Assembly (NCBI GenBank): GCA_013214975.1
Contig: JABSPR010000029.1
Location: 1 to 7,146, forward strand
DNA from: Flavobacteriales bacterium
Lineage (GTDB): Bacteria; Bacteroidota; Bacteroidia; DT-38
Reading direction: 5' to 3'
DNA: 7,146 bases
Shown here: positions 1 to 6,385 of the stretch, piece after piece
Layout of the letters: the number at the start of each line of letters is the position of its first letter
Numbering within the stretch: position 1 is the first letter of the stretch
Notes under the pieces: generated by a model
The model's input: only the letters and a program-made list of their open reading frames with translations
Databases searched by the model: none
What the model was told of the DNA's origin: nothing
Position numbers and translations under genes: made by a program

Positions 1-120
1 AGAAGTACAAATGCTTCTGCGGAATCTTTCAATTCTAAAATAAAGGCATTTAGAGCACAATTTAGAGGTGTTAGGAATGTAGAATTTTTCCTTTTTAGGC
101 TGGAGAAACTTTTTGCTTAA
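1..120 (+). CDS. DDE transposase, C-terminal fragment (cut by window edge)
   Basis: An open frame runs from the first base to a TAA at 118-120 and encodes 39 residues, including ASAESFNSKIKAFRAQFRG and ending FFLFRLEKLFA. The pattern N-x-x-AESFN-x-KIKAFRA-x-FRGVRN followed by FFLFRL matches my memory of the C-terminus of Bacteroidota transposases of the ISL3-like/ISAon1 type, where the AE-x-FN segment carries the last acidic residue of the DDE catalytic triad. The start and most of the gene lie to the left of the window, so whether it is intact cannot be judged. It converges on gldN, and the two are separated by a shared terminator. The IS family assignment is from recall and is less certain than the transposase call. 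Confidence 0.78.
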   Translation, partial: RSTNASAESFNSKIKAFRAQFRGVRNVEFFLFRLEKLFA

Positions 121-167
121 TTTTTGAAAACAACAACTTTTGCATTTGATCCTAAAAAAACCGACCA
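121..167. mobile_element. Probable right end of the insertion sequence
   Basis: This stretch lies between the transposase stop codon and the hairpin that ends the gldN operon. It has no coding potential. An IS normally ends within a few tens of bases of its transposase stop, so the right terminal inverted repeat is expected here. A candidate is the sequence around 131-152 (CAACTTTTGCATTTGATCC is its core). The matching left end lies outside the window, so the boundary is an inference. Confidence 0.35.
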
Positions 168-196
168 ATAAAAAGCCCCATTAAGGGGCTTTTTAT
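168..196. terminator. Bidirectional rho-independent terminator after gldN
   Basis: This is a perfect 12 bp stem (168-179 pairing with 185-196) around a 5-base loop. The core is GCCCC/GGGGC, flanked by A5 on one side and T5 on the other, so transcripts from either strand end in a GC hairpin followed by a U-run. On the minus strand it begins about 14 bases after the gldN stop codon, consistent with the 3' end of the gld operon. On the plus strand it lies 47 bases past the transposase stop. Confidence 0.92.
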
Positions 197-210
197 AACT
201 TCTGATACTA

Positions 211-1062
211 CTAATAACTCCAGTAGTCTATTTCCTTCGTAATCATTTCATACTTGATCTTATCTGCTTCTAATAAAGCATCCAGTCCCTCAGTATATCT
301 CGATATTTTACGATCAAACACATTGCTTTCTTTAATAATGTAGCTAGCGAATTGTCGTTTCCAGAATATGTCATCATACGTTCTTCTTTCCACATCATTT
401 TGCCTATTGTATGTCTCATGATTAATGAATACATAACGAGCCTCTCTAAAATACAACCAGAATAGTGGTTTATCACCTTTAATGTTTCCTTCGTCATCAA
501 CCTCTTCTGTAACAGGACATATCCCTATTATTCTAACATCCATTACAGATCTTTGTCTATCAAAGAACCACTCTTCTTTTAACCTATACTTCTTAATTGT
601 AGAAGAATTAAATTCATCAGCCGTAATTTTAGGCTCAAGATCATAAGGTGGATCTGGACTTGGTACCCAAGCCGTTTCAATTGATCCAGAAATTTTATCA
701 TTAACTTCTTCTAACGACAATTCTAGACTAAAATCTTCACCAAATATAGCGTCATACGCCATTAGAGTACCATCATTCTTCAGTGCATCCAAAATCACAT
801 CTATCAACGATCTTCTACCATTTGCAGGAGTAGTTGGGTAATAGAAAATTTGGTTTTGCTTTTCGCGCAAATCGATAGTTCGCCATATTCTCTTATGCCA
901 CATCACATCCGCCTCACGCAGATGTGTCCACTTTATAACTTGTCTGTTCTGTGTATGTTCTGGTACAAAAATACCATCAAGCACCTGGGCCTCTGCTCTT
1001 ATTGTCATTAACAATGTAACGACCATCAGCATTAACATACTCTTATGCATTCCAACTCTCAT
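211..1062 (-). CDS. gldN: GldN/PorN, periplasmic ring component of the T9SS and gliding machinery
   Basis: The protein has 283 residues. An N-terminal signal peptide has a hydrophobic core at about 9-21 and a likely cleavage after A-E-A (residue 25). The mature part carries the GldN hallmarks: the LREADVMWHKRIWRTIDLRE region (49-67), LIDVILDALKNDG (86-98), KEEWFFDRQRSVMDVRIIGI (162-181), FWLYFREAR (201-209) and NRQNDVERRTYDDIFWKRQF (219-238). It ends in the aromatic DYWSY. From family knowledge GldN binds the lipoprotein GldK and forms a periplasmic ring below the outer membrane, which is contacted by GldM. It is last in the operon, 55 bp after gldM, and is followed by a strong terminator. 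Met5 (codon at 1048-1050) is an alternative start that also leaves a good signal peptide. The nearest GGAG lies about 20 bases upstream, so spacing does not settle the start. Confidence 0.95.
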   Translation of the reverse strand: MRVGMHKSMLMLMVVTLLMTIRAEAQVLDGIFVPEHTQNRQVIKWTHLREADVMWHKRIWRTIDLREKQNQIFYYPTTPANGRRSLIDVILDALKNDGTLMAYDAIFGEDFSLELSLEEVNDKISGSIETAWVPSPDPPYDLEPKITADEFNSSTIKKYRLKEEWFFDRQRSVMDVRIIGICPVTEEVDDEGNIKGDKPLFWLYFREARYVFINHETYNRQNDVERRTYDDIFWKRQFASYIIKESNVFDRKISRYTEGLDALLEADKIKYEMITKEIDYWSY

Positions 1063-1117
1063 AGTAAATGGATTTTGGTTATTTCTCCGTATACGATAAC
1101 ACCCAATAAAGGTTACG

Positions 1118-2752
1118 TTATTTTATCTTAAAGATAATCGGGCTTAACTTCCTTTTGGTTTTATCTGGCATAGAAACTCTAATCTCTTCAAAATAAACTT
1201 TAGAACCTCTAGTCAGCTTTTTAATTAATCCAGTCATTTTTGCATTAACTCGACCACCCTTAATTTTTTCTTCTACAAGGTCACCATCAATTAAAATAGT
1301 AAGCGTGAAAGAAATCATTCTCGCGTATACATCGAAATCGAAGTTCTTCATAATTGGCGTAACTGCACCTGCAGCGGCTAACTTATTCTTAGATATCAAT
1401 CCACCGGCCTGATTAGCAACCAATGGCGTTGGATCTGGAATCATTTTAACCCTAAACTCCGATTTTCCCATCGGTTTCAGATTACCGTCAAAATCGGCAG
1501 AAACGCTAATTACCGCTTTACCTGCTTTAGTCGGTTTAACAATATACTTCCCTTTACCCTTTCCTTTACGTAAGGAAGCACCTGTACAACGCGGTTTAAC
1601 CTTATCATGAGCAACACCAGGTACCGAAATAGAAACTGGATTATCTAGACCAACATAAAATACATTCATTTTATCCGCAGAAACTGTTAATGAAGGTTTT
1701 GCAACGATATACGACGTACTAAAACTATATGGCTGATAATCACCATTAGGTTTCTTTATACTTATCAAGCCTTCATATTTCACTTCTCCCTCAGATCTAG
1801 CTTTTCTCGTGTAGTGACCAGATCCCCTTTTAGAACTAATTCCACTTGTATCTATAGACCCTTCTACTATAGCTAATCCACCACCTGAAGTATCTAACTT
1901 GCCTATTTCAATTTTAGGATCTTGAGTGGTATTAAATGCTGCAACAAATATTTCAGCTTCATAACTTTCTCCTAAGAAAACATAATTCGATTTAGGAATA
2001 ACTCTAGCAGCCAATGTGTCAAATTTAAAGTCATCAGCAGATACTGCACTTAATAGTTTTGACACTACATCTGATTCTGCATTTCTAACATTCGATTGCA
2101 GTGATGTCAAGATAGTAATTACAGCAGAAATAGGAATATGATAAAAATTATCATCTTCCCAAGTTGGTGTACTCCCATTTGGTTTTTTTGGAGGATCCTC
2201 AGTATTCAATGCTAATTCAATCTGGGACCTCATTTTAGGAGATAACAATGCTAATAAATCATCATTATATCCTTTTAACATCAATTTCAATTCATTTGCA
2301 GACCATTTCCCCGTCTTCATAGTTGTTGGTCCTGGCTCACCAATCATAATATGAGTAGGAATATCGTAATTATCTTTTGAAGCAACATACTTTAATTTCA
2401 TAGTATCCCTTCTAGGATTATCTATTTCAGTAATCTTATCCGTTTCATAGATCAAATGCAACTTCAATGCATCAATATGCTCGTACAATGCATTAGCTAA
2501 CCGCTTAACTTCCTGGGCCTTATTCCAAAATGGAGTTACTTTTACAGCATCATTCATTTTCGCCTTTTCAAAAGCATTATATGCTGTTTCATTTTTCTTC
2601 ATGAAGTTTTCGTTGGTAATCTCGATACCATGGTTTACAATAATAAATGCATCCAAAATATCTTTCGAAACGTTCATTGCCAATAATGCCGTAAGAACGA
2701 GGTACATCATTGCAACCATCTTCATTCTTGGCGATAGCACTTCTCCACCCAT
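1118..2752 (-). CDS. gldM: GldM/PorM, inner-membrane and periplasmic shaft of the T9SS motor
   Basis: The protein has 544 residues, slightly longer than the roughly 515 residues usual for GldM and PorM. It has a short cytoplasmic N-terminus, one transmembrane helix at about 11-28 (MVAMMYLVLTALLAMNVS) and a long periplasmic part. The periplasmic part has a helical region at about 35-235 and then beta-rich regions at about 240-345, 350-435 and 440-544, which fits the four-domain D1-D4 architecture. Arg9 in LSPR corresponds to the GldM R9 that salt-bridges with a membrane-buried Glu of GldL in the F. johnsoniae structure, and this supports the chosen start. The C-terminal region has the typical NFDFDVYARMISF (470-482) and ends PIIFKIK. 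GldM dimers sit inside a GldL pentamer and carry torque to the GldK/GldN ring. It lies 45 bp after gldL and 55 bp before gldN. No clear Shine-Dalgarno is visible. One odd point is the Lys/Gly run at 395-402. Confidence 0.97.
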   Translation of the reverse strand: MGGEVLSPRMKMVAMMYLVLTALLAMNVSKDILDAFIIVNHGIEITNENFMKKNETAYNAFEKAKMNDAVKVTPFWNKAQEVKRLANALYEHIDALKLHLIYETDKITEIDNPRRDTMKLKYVASKDNYDIPTHIMIGEPGPTTMKTGKWSANELKLMLKGYNDDLLALLSPKMRSQIELALNTEDPPKKPNGSTPTWEDDNFYHIPISAVITILTSLQSNVRNAESDVVSKLLSAVSADDFKFDTLAARVIPKSNYVFLGESYEAEIFVAAFNTTQDPKIEIGKLDTSGGGLAIVEGSIDTSGISSKRGSGHYTRKARSEGEVKYEGLISIKKPNGDYQPYSFSTSYIVAKPSLTVSADKMNVFYVGLDNPVSISVPGVAHDKVKPRCTGASLRKGKGKGKYIVKPTKAGKAVISVSADFDGNLKPMGKSEFRVKMIPDPTPLVANQAGGLISKNKLAAAGAVTPIMKNFDFDVYARMISFTLTILIDGDLVEEKIKGGRVNAKMTGLIKKLTRGSKVYFEEIRVSMPDKTKRKLSPIIFKIK

Positions 2753-2797
2753 GAGTTATTGTTTTAAGGGGTTAATAATTATTTGACTAGAAAGTGC

Positions 2798-3787
2798 TTA
2801 CTCGATTGAACCACCAGAAGTAGGTCTCGAATAATTCATTGCTGATAGCATGTTGCCATATACCGTGTTCAACGAAGACAAGTTCTCCCCAAGTGCAGAA
2901 ATCTCCTCTTTGTATCGTTTGGTATCCTCTACAGAATCATGCAAGTTAGTTACCAGTTCACCTATTCCGGCGCTAAGCCTAGAAGTTGCATCTTGATATT
3001 CATTTGAACTCTGTATTTGCAACTCGTATATATTATTCAATGATTCTAAACTTTTTGCAACTTTGGATGCTTTATCACCCATAGTTTCTTCCCCATCTGC
3101 AATTGACAAAGCACTCAATGATTCGGCAGCTTTATTATATGCATCTGACAATCTCGTATTTGACTCAGCGATCGAACTTTTTGCACTAGTAAACGAGTTA
3201 GCTAAATCTCCAGCTGCTGATGAAACTACATCTTTTGCCGAACTATATGAGTTTGCTAAATCACTAACTGATCTTGATGCAGAATTAACGTTTTGAACGT
3301 ATTCATTCGTTGCAACCGACGCATCTGATATGTCTGCTAAATTTGAAGCCGTGGAATCTAAACTTTTCAAACCTGCACTTAAACTTTCTATTAATTCAGG
3401 TCCAATCTTGGCTTCTTCCAACATTCGATCTAACTGTGCTGTAAGTGTGTCATCATCCATCTCCATGGCAAATCCTGTACCAGCAGGTGCAACAGCAGCA
3501 ACTTCATGTGGAACACCTTCTTCTAGCTCATCAATATCATCATCATGACCATGCGCCAATTGCGGCCAAACTAGACTCCAATCTGTTTCTGCATGTGGAG
3601 GCTCAAATGCTGAAAGAAAAAATATGATTGCTTCAACCGACAAACCCGTTACAAGCATTGGACCTGCACCTGGCCAGTGCTGAATTTTAAACATCGCTCC
3701 GATAATAACAATCATCGCACCCCAACCATATACATATGCCATTAGTCTCTTACCAGGCATTGTTTGTAGCCACTCTATTGGATTCAT
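2798..3787 (-). CDS. gldL: GldL/PorL, proton-driven motor subunit with long cytoplasmic tail
   Basis: The protein has 329 residues, much longer than F. johnsoniae GldL (about 215) and close to PorL of P. gingivalis (about 309). Two transmembrane helices form a hairpin at about 16-35 and 43-61. Glu52 and Glu62 (in VEAIIFFLSAFEP) align with E49 and E59 of F. johnsoniae GldL, the buried acidic residues of the motor. Lys34 and His37 (FKIQHW) are also family-typical. After DWSLVWPQL (69-77) comes an acidic, low-complexity linker (about 80-117). A Ser/Ala/Asn-rich helical, probably coiled-coil cytoplasmic tail then runs to the end. The tail contains an 18-residue internal repeat (DLANSYSSAK at 176, DLANSFTSAK at 194). 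GldL forms a pentamer around the GldM dimer and uses the proton motive force. A 128 bp gap separates it from gldK and a 45 bp gap from gldM. Confidence 0.96.
   Translation of the reverse strand: MNPIEWLQTMPGKRLMAYVYGWGAMIVIIGAMFKIQHWPGAGPMLVTGLSVEAIIFFLSAFEPPHAETDWSLVWPQLAHGHDDDIDELEEGVPHEVAAVAPAGTGFAMEMDDDTLTAQLDRMLEEAKIGPELIESLSAGLKSLDSTASNLADISDASVATNEYVQNVNSASRSVSDLANSYSSAKDVVSSAAGDLANSFTSAKSSIAESNTRLSDAYNKAAESLSALSIADGEETMGDKASKVAKSLESLNNIYELQIQSSNEYQDATSRLSAGIGELVTNLHDSVEDTKRYKEEISALGENLSSLNTVYGNMLSAMNYSRPTSGGSIE
3179..3262 (-). repeat. Internal tandem repeat in the gldL tail
   Basis: Two 30-base units at 3233-3262 and 3179-3208, offset by 54 bases, match at 23 of 30 positions by hand count. 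They encode DLANSYSSAK and DLANSFTSAK, 18 residues apart. Eighteen residues is five helical turns, so the repeat keeps helix phase. It could be an old in-frame duplication or selection for a periodic helix. Confidence 0.6.
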
Positions 3788-3820
3788 AATTTTCCCACAG
3801 TTTTAATAGTTAATAAAATT

Positions 3821-3833
3821 TTCGAACGTCGAA
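3821..3833. repeat. Small hairpin in the gldK-gldL gap
   Basis: A perfect 5 bp inverted repeat, TTCGA/TCGAA, flanks a 3-base loop. A further three A/T pairs (3817-3819 with 3835-3837) become possible after one mismatch. On the minus strand it lies after gldK and 33 bases before the gldL start, and is followed by an A/T-rich stretch rather than a clean U-run. It may be a weak attenuator or processing site. A role is not shown. Confidence 0.35.
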
Positions 3834-3915
3834 TATTGCTCATTTTTTTTACAATTCCAAGCATATCCGTACAAGATACTGCGATTATTCGCTAAGTAAT
3901 TGCTTACCAAGCTTC

Positions 3916-5238
3916 CTACAGCACATCATGAACATCCCTTCCTAAATAGGTTCTTACACAACGAAAACCTATATAAGACTTTGCAGTATCTTGATACTCA
4001 TAAGTTCTAGTACTTGTTTGCATATACATGCCTAGATCTTTCCAAGAACCACCTCTAATTACTTTCCTTTTCAACACCTCAGGATCAGCATCATCGGCTT
4101 CATAAACATAGTCTGGTGCCAAATCATGCGAGAAATTATACGCAGATTCATCAAAAGCATTACTTGTCCATTCCGCAACATTCCCTGCCATATCATATAA
4201 GCCGTAATCATTAGGGTTATAAGATCCAACCTTCACTGTATGAATACCACCATCCGCATAATAATCACCACGTAATGGTTTGAAGTTACCTAAGAAACAA
4301 CCTCGTGAATTTCTTATATAAGGTCCACCCCATGGATAAGGGCTAGTATTAAATGTACCTCTAGCTGCATATTCCCATTCTGTCTCCGTAGGCAATCTAA
4401 AGTTCTGCACATAAGTTTGACCTCTTTTCTGTAAGAACCCATTCAGTAAGTTAGTTCTCCATATACAGAATGCTCTAGCTTGTTTCCAGCTAACACCTAC
4501 AACAGGATACTCATCAAACGCTGGGTGCCAAAAGTACATATTTGTCAAAGGCTCATTATATGCATAAGTGAAGTCATGTACCCAACATAATGTATCTGGA
4601 TAAATTGGAATAACATCTCTCTTAATAAAGATAGATCTATCTGTCATACCTCTTTTTCTTAAAGGCGCACCACCTTCATCAGCATTTGCTGTACCTTTTC
4701 TTGCTGCATCTCTTAGATCAATCCAAGTGTACTCGTACAAGTATTTTCTTGTATCGAACTCTTTCCTTCGATTAAATCTTTCGTGCTCTGGCAAATACAT
4801 TGGCTCTAGAGTTTCTCTTTCCTCATCGGCATACCAATCTATTCTAGCTCTCCAGTTTAATGAAGGTGGATCTATCTCATCTCCATATATATCTTCAGTA
4901 ACCAAATGCTCTTCATTTACCTCACCCATTAAGTAATGAGCAATTGAATCTCTTACCCAATATACAAATTGACGGTATTCGTTATTTGTAATTTCAGTAT
5001 GATCAATCCAAAATGCAGGTAATGTTACCGTTTTGGATTGTGTCGTGTTTGAAAATGGCACATCCTGATCACTAGGACCCATTGTAAAACTTCCCGCAGG
5101 AATGTACAACATACCATATGGCACAGGTTCAAACCAAATCTCTCTTCCTTGTACGCCTATTAACTCACCGTTTCCTCCTGCACATGCAGTTAAAAGTGCG
5201 GCTACTCCTAATAAGATAATCTTATTTACAGTTTTCAT
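3916..5238 (-). CDS. gldK: GldK/PorK, outer-membrane lipoprotein of the T9SS ring with FGE-like fold
   Basis: With the start at 5236-5238 the protein has 440 residues. This ATG is chosen because AAAGGAG ends 8 bases upstream and it gives a normal lipoprotein signal (MKTVNKIILLGVAALLTAC, lipobox L-T-A-C, lipidated Cys19). An ATG at 5254-5256 would add six residues and overlies the ribosome-binding site. The body is a formylglycine-generating-enzyme/sulfatase-modifying-factor fold: IPAGSFTMG (46-54), FWIDHTEITNNEY (76-88), PVVGVSW (245-251), RLPTETEWEYAARG (281-294), GLYDMAGNVAEW (346-357), VIRGGSW (393-399) and IGFRC (423-427). A long insertion at about 95-240 is typical of GldK/GldJ. The pair of catalytic cysteines expected before the GFRC motif is absent, so the role is structural. 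From family knowledge it forms, with GldN, the periplasmic ring anchored to the outer membrane. It follows porP by about 104 bp. Confidence 0.96.
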   Translation of the reverse strand: MKTVNKIILLGVAALLTACAGGNGELIGVQGREIWFEPVPYGMLYIPAGSFTMGPSDQDVPFSNTTQSKTVTLPAFWIDHTEITNNEYRQFVYWVRDSIAHYLMGEVNEEHLVTEDIYGDEIDPPSLNWRARIDWYADEERETLEPMYLPEHERFNRRKEFDTRKYLYEYTWIDLRDAARKGTANADEGGAPLRKRGMTDRSIFIKRDVIPIYPDTLCWVHDFTYAYNEPLTNMYFWHPAFDEYPVVGVSWKQARAFCIWRTNLLNGFLQKRGQTYVQNFRLPTETEWEYAARGTFNTSPYPWGGPYIRNSRGCFLGNFKPLRGDYYADGGIHTVKVGSYNPNDYGLYDMAGNVAEWTSNAFDESAYNFSHDLAPDYVYEADDADPEVLKRKVIRGGSWKDLGMYMQTSTRTYEYQDTAKSYIGFRCVRTYLGRDVHDVL

Positions 5239-5250
5239 AATATTAGCTCC
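5239..5250 (-). promoter_or_regulatory. Shine-Dalgarno that decides the gldK start
   Basis: Read on the minus strand this is GGAGCTAATATT immediately before the ATG at 5238, with AAAG just ahead of it. An 8-base GGAG-to-ATG spacing is near ideal. It is notable because Bacteroidota genes usually lack a Shine-Dalgarno, and the other gld genes here show none this good. It overlaps the first codons of the longer reading, which argues against that upstream start. Confidence 0.65.
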
Positions 5251-5290
5251 TTTCATTTTAATTAATTCAATACCCAGGTTAGAGGGGATT

Positions 5291-5306
5291 GTGGCTTATA
5301 CGCCAC
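5291..5306. repeat. GTGGC/GCCAC hairpin in the porP-gldK gap
   Basis: A 5 bp GC-rich inverted repeat surrounds a 6-base TTATAC loop. No T-run follows it on either strand, so it is not a standard terminator. It lies in the leader of gldK, about 52 bases upstream of the ATG. It could be an RNA-processing or stability element, or a protein-binding palindrome. None of these is shown by the sequence. Confidence 0.45.
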
Positions 5307-5309
5307 TCG

Positions 5310-5335
5310 TTAAAAAAAGGTTACGGTTTTTTTAA
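5310..5335. repeat. A/T-only inverted repeat after porP
   Basis: TTAAAAAAA at 5310-5318 is perfectly complementary to TTTTTTTAA at 5327-5335, with an 8-base loop GGTTACGG. It begins 7 bases after the porP stop codon. The stem is weak because it has no G-C pairs, but the trailing T7 on either strand makes partial termination possible. The paired A and T tracts could also bend the DNA. Confidence 0.45.
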
Positions 5336-5342
5336 GAATACT

Positions 5343-6260
5343 TTATAAGTACCTGACATTCTTGTACTTCATCGTCTTCTTTTTCTGAGGCAACTTACAG
5401 TACCCAAGCATAATTTCGTGGGTTCCTGCATTAAAGTTACTCAAGTCTGTTATGTTCATATCGTATGCATAACCAAATCTTAAATCAGAAGTAATATTCA
5501 TTCCAAGCATTGCAAGAATTGCATCTCCTGGTCGGTAAGTTACTCCAGCCCAAAACTGATTGTTATACATTACATTTAGATTGAAATCAAATTGCATTGT
5601 CGTTCCATCCGATTTAGCATAGATAGATGGTTTCAATTCTATTGATGGATTAAGATCATAGTTATATCCACCTGTAATATAAAAGTGCCTTTTTAAATCA
5701 AACTGTGAATTACCAGCTGCTTTGTAAACCTGATTAGCTAATAACTGAGATGCCGACACACCAAAGTAAAGTTCATTTTGCGAATAATAGACGCCAGCAT
5801 TAATATCCGGCACCATAGCACTTAATGACGACACAATCGCATCATCTGGATTCGCAGTTGGTGGCGCCCATGTTCCATCACCCAGTCTTTTCATTAATAC
5901 ACCACCGTCTACACCTACACTTAATTTACCAGGCCCAGCATTCAATATGAATGAATATGCTGCCTTTAAACCCGTTGTTTTTTCAGGACCTAATTGATCA
6001 CTCAATAATACTAGTCCTATTCCTCCATGAATAGCTTGAATAGGCATATCCGCATTTACAACCAACTGCTTAGGATGCCCTTCAAAACTTGTCCATTGAT
6101 TCCTAGCCAATACCGTAGCACAAATTGCACCGTTTGTACCTGCGTACGCCGGATTAATCTGAAGTTTATTAAACATGTTTTGCGACCACTGGGCATTTTG
6201 CTGCCCAAAGGCGAACAACCCTGAAAACATTAATAAAACAAGAACAAAATTCTTTTTCAT
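5343..6260 (-). CDS. porP: PorP/SprF-family outer-membrane beta-barrel protein of the T9SS
   Basis: The protein has 305 residues, normal for the family. A signal peptide (hydrophobic core at about 5-18) is followed by a likely cleavage after A-F-G (residue 19). The mature start QNAQWSQNMFNKLQINPAYAG (21-41) carries the family signature N-x-F-x-x-x-x-INPAYAG. The rest alternates short hydrophobic and polar segments typical of an outer-membrane barrel, for example FGVSASQLL (166-174), HFYITGGYNYDL (192-203) and LRFGYAYDMNI (260-270). It ends with the basic, aromatic family tail (KYKNVRYL). PorP in P. gingivalis is needed for T9SS secretion, and SprF in F. johnsoniae supports SprB secretion. Genomes often hold several paralogues, so porP is assigned by its position directly ahead of gldK, matching porPKLMN. 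No convincing Bacteroidota promoter is seen in its 125 bp upstream gap. Confidence 0.92.
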   Translation of the reverse strand: MKKNFVLVLLMFSGLFAFGQQNAQWSQNMFNKLQINPAYAGTNGAICATVLARNQWTSFEGHPKQLVVNADMPIQAIHGGIGLVLLSDQLGPEKTTGLKAAYSFILNAGPGKLSVGVDGGVLMKRLGDGTWAPPTANPDDAIVSSLSAMVPDINAGVYYSQNELYFGVSASQLLANQVYKAAGNSQFDLKRHFYITGGYNYDLNPSIELKPSIYAKSDGTTMQFDFNLNVMYNNQFWAGVTYRPGDAILAMLGMNITSDLRFGYAYDMNITDLSNFNAGTHEIMLGYCKLPQKKKTMKYKNVRYL

Positions 6261-6326
6261 AAGCTTGATTTTCTCTCTGTAATTGGCGCAAAATGAACCT
6301 ACACCAATAGCTAATTTACATATTTA

Positions 6327-6378
6327 ATTGAATACCGCCCTAATTATCGACACATTATTGTTTAAAACATTATTCAAT
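6327..6378. repeat. Inverted repeat between the arginase homologue and porP
   Basis: ATTGAATA at 6327-6334 is the exact complement of TATTCAAT at 6371-6378, with about 36 bases between. The arms are A/T-rich and the loop is long, so this may be chance. It lies just after the stop codon of the arginase-family gene and is the only dyad of note in that gap. Confidence 0.2.
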
Positions 6379-6385
6379 ATCCTAC

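Noticed and set aside
270..500. 76-codon minus-strand open frame inside gldN
   Set aside because: It overlaps the clearly conserved gldN frame completely and has no family features.
1108..1117. Shared 10-mer AAAGGTTACG here and at 5316-5325, both just after stop codons
   Set aside because: Ten matching bases in A/T-rich intergenic DNA can arise by chance, and the two contexts share no further structure. No other copies were seen near the other genes.
3063..3627. Plus-strand open frames opposite gldL (3063-3296, 3330-3548, 3445-3627)
   Set aside because: They are antisense shadows of the Ser/Ala-rich gldL tail, with low-complexity translations and no recognisable protein features.
5254..5256. 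Upstream ATG as the gldK start
   Set aside because: It lies upstream of, and its first codons run through, the AAAGGAG site. The ATG at 5238 has ideal spacing and gives a standard lipoprotein signal. The longer form is possible but less likely.
6289..6296. TCATTTTG on the minus strand as a Bacteroidota -7 element for porP
   Set aside because: It differs from TAnnTTTG at one position, and no TTG is found at the -33 spacing upstream. It is not strong enough to call a promoter.
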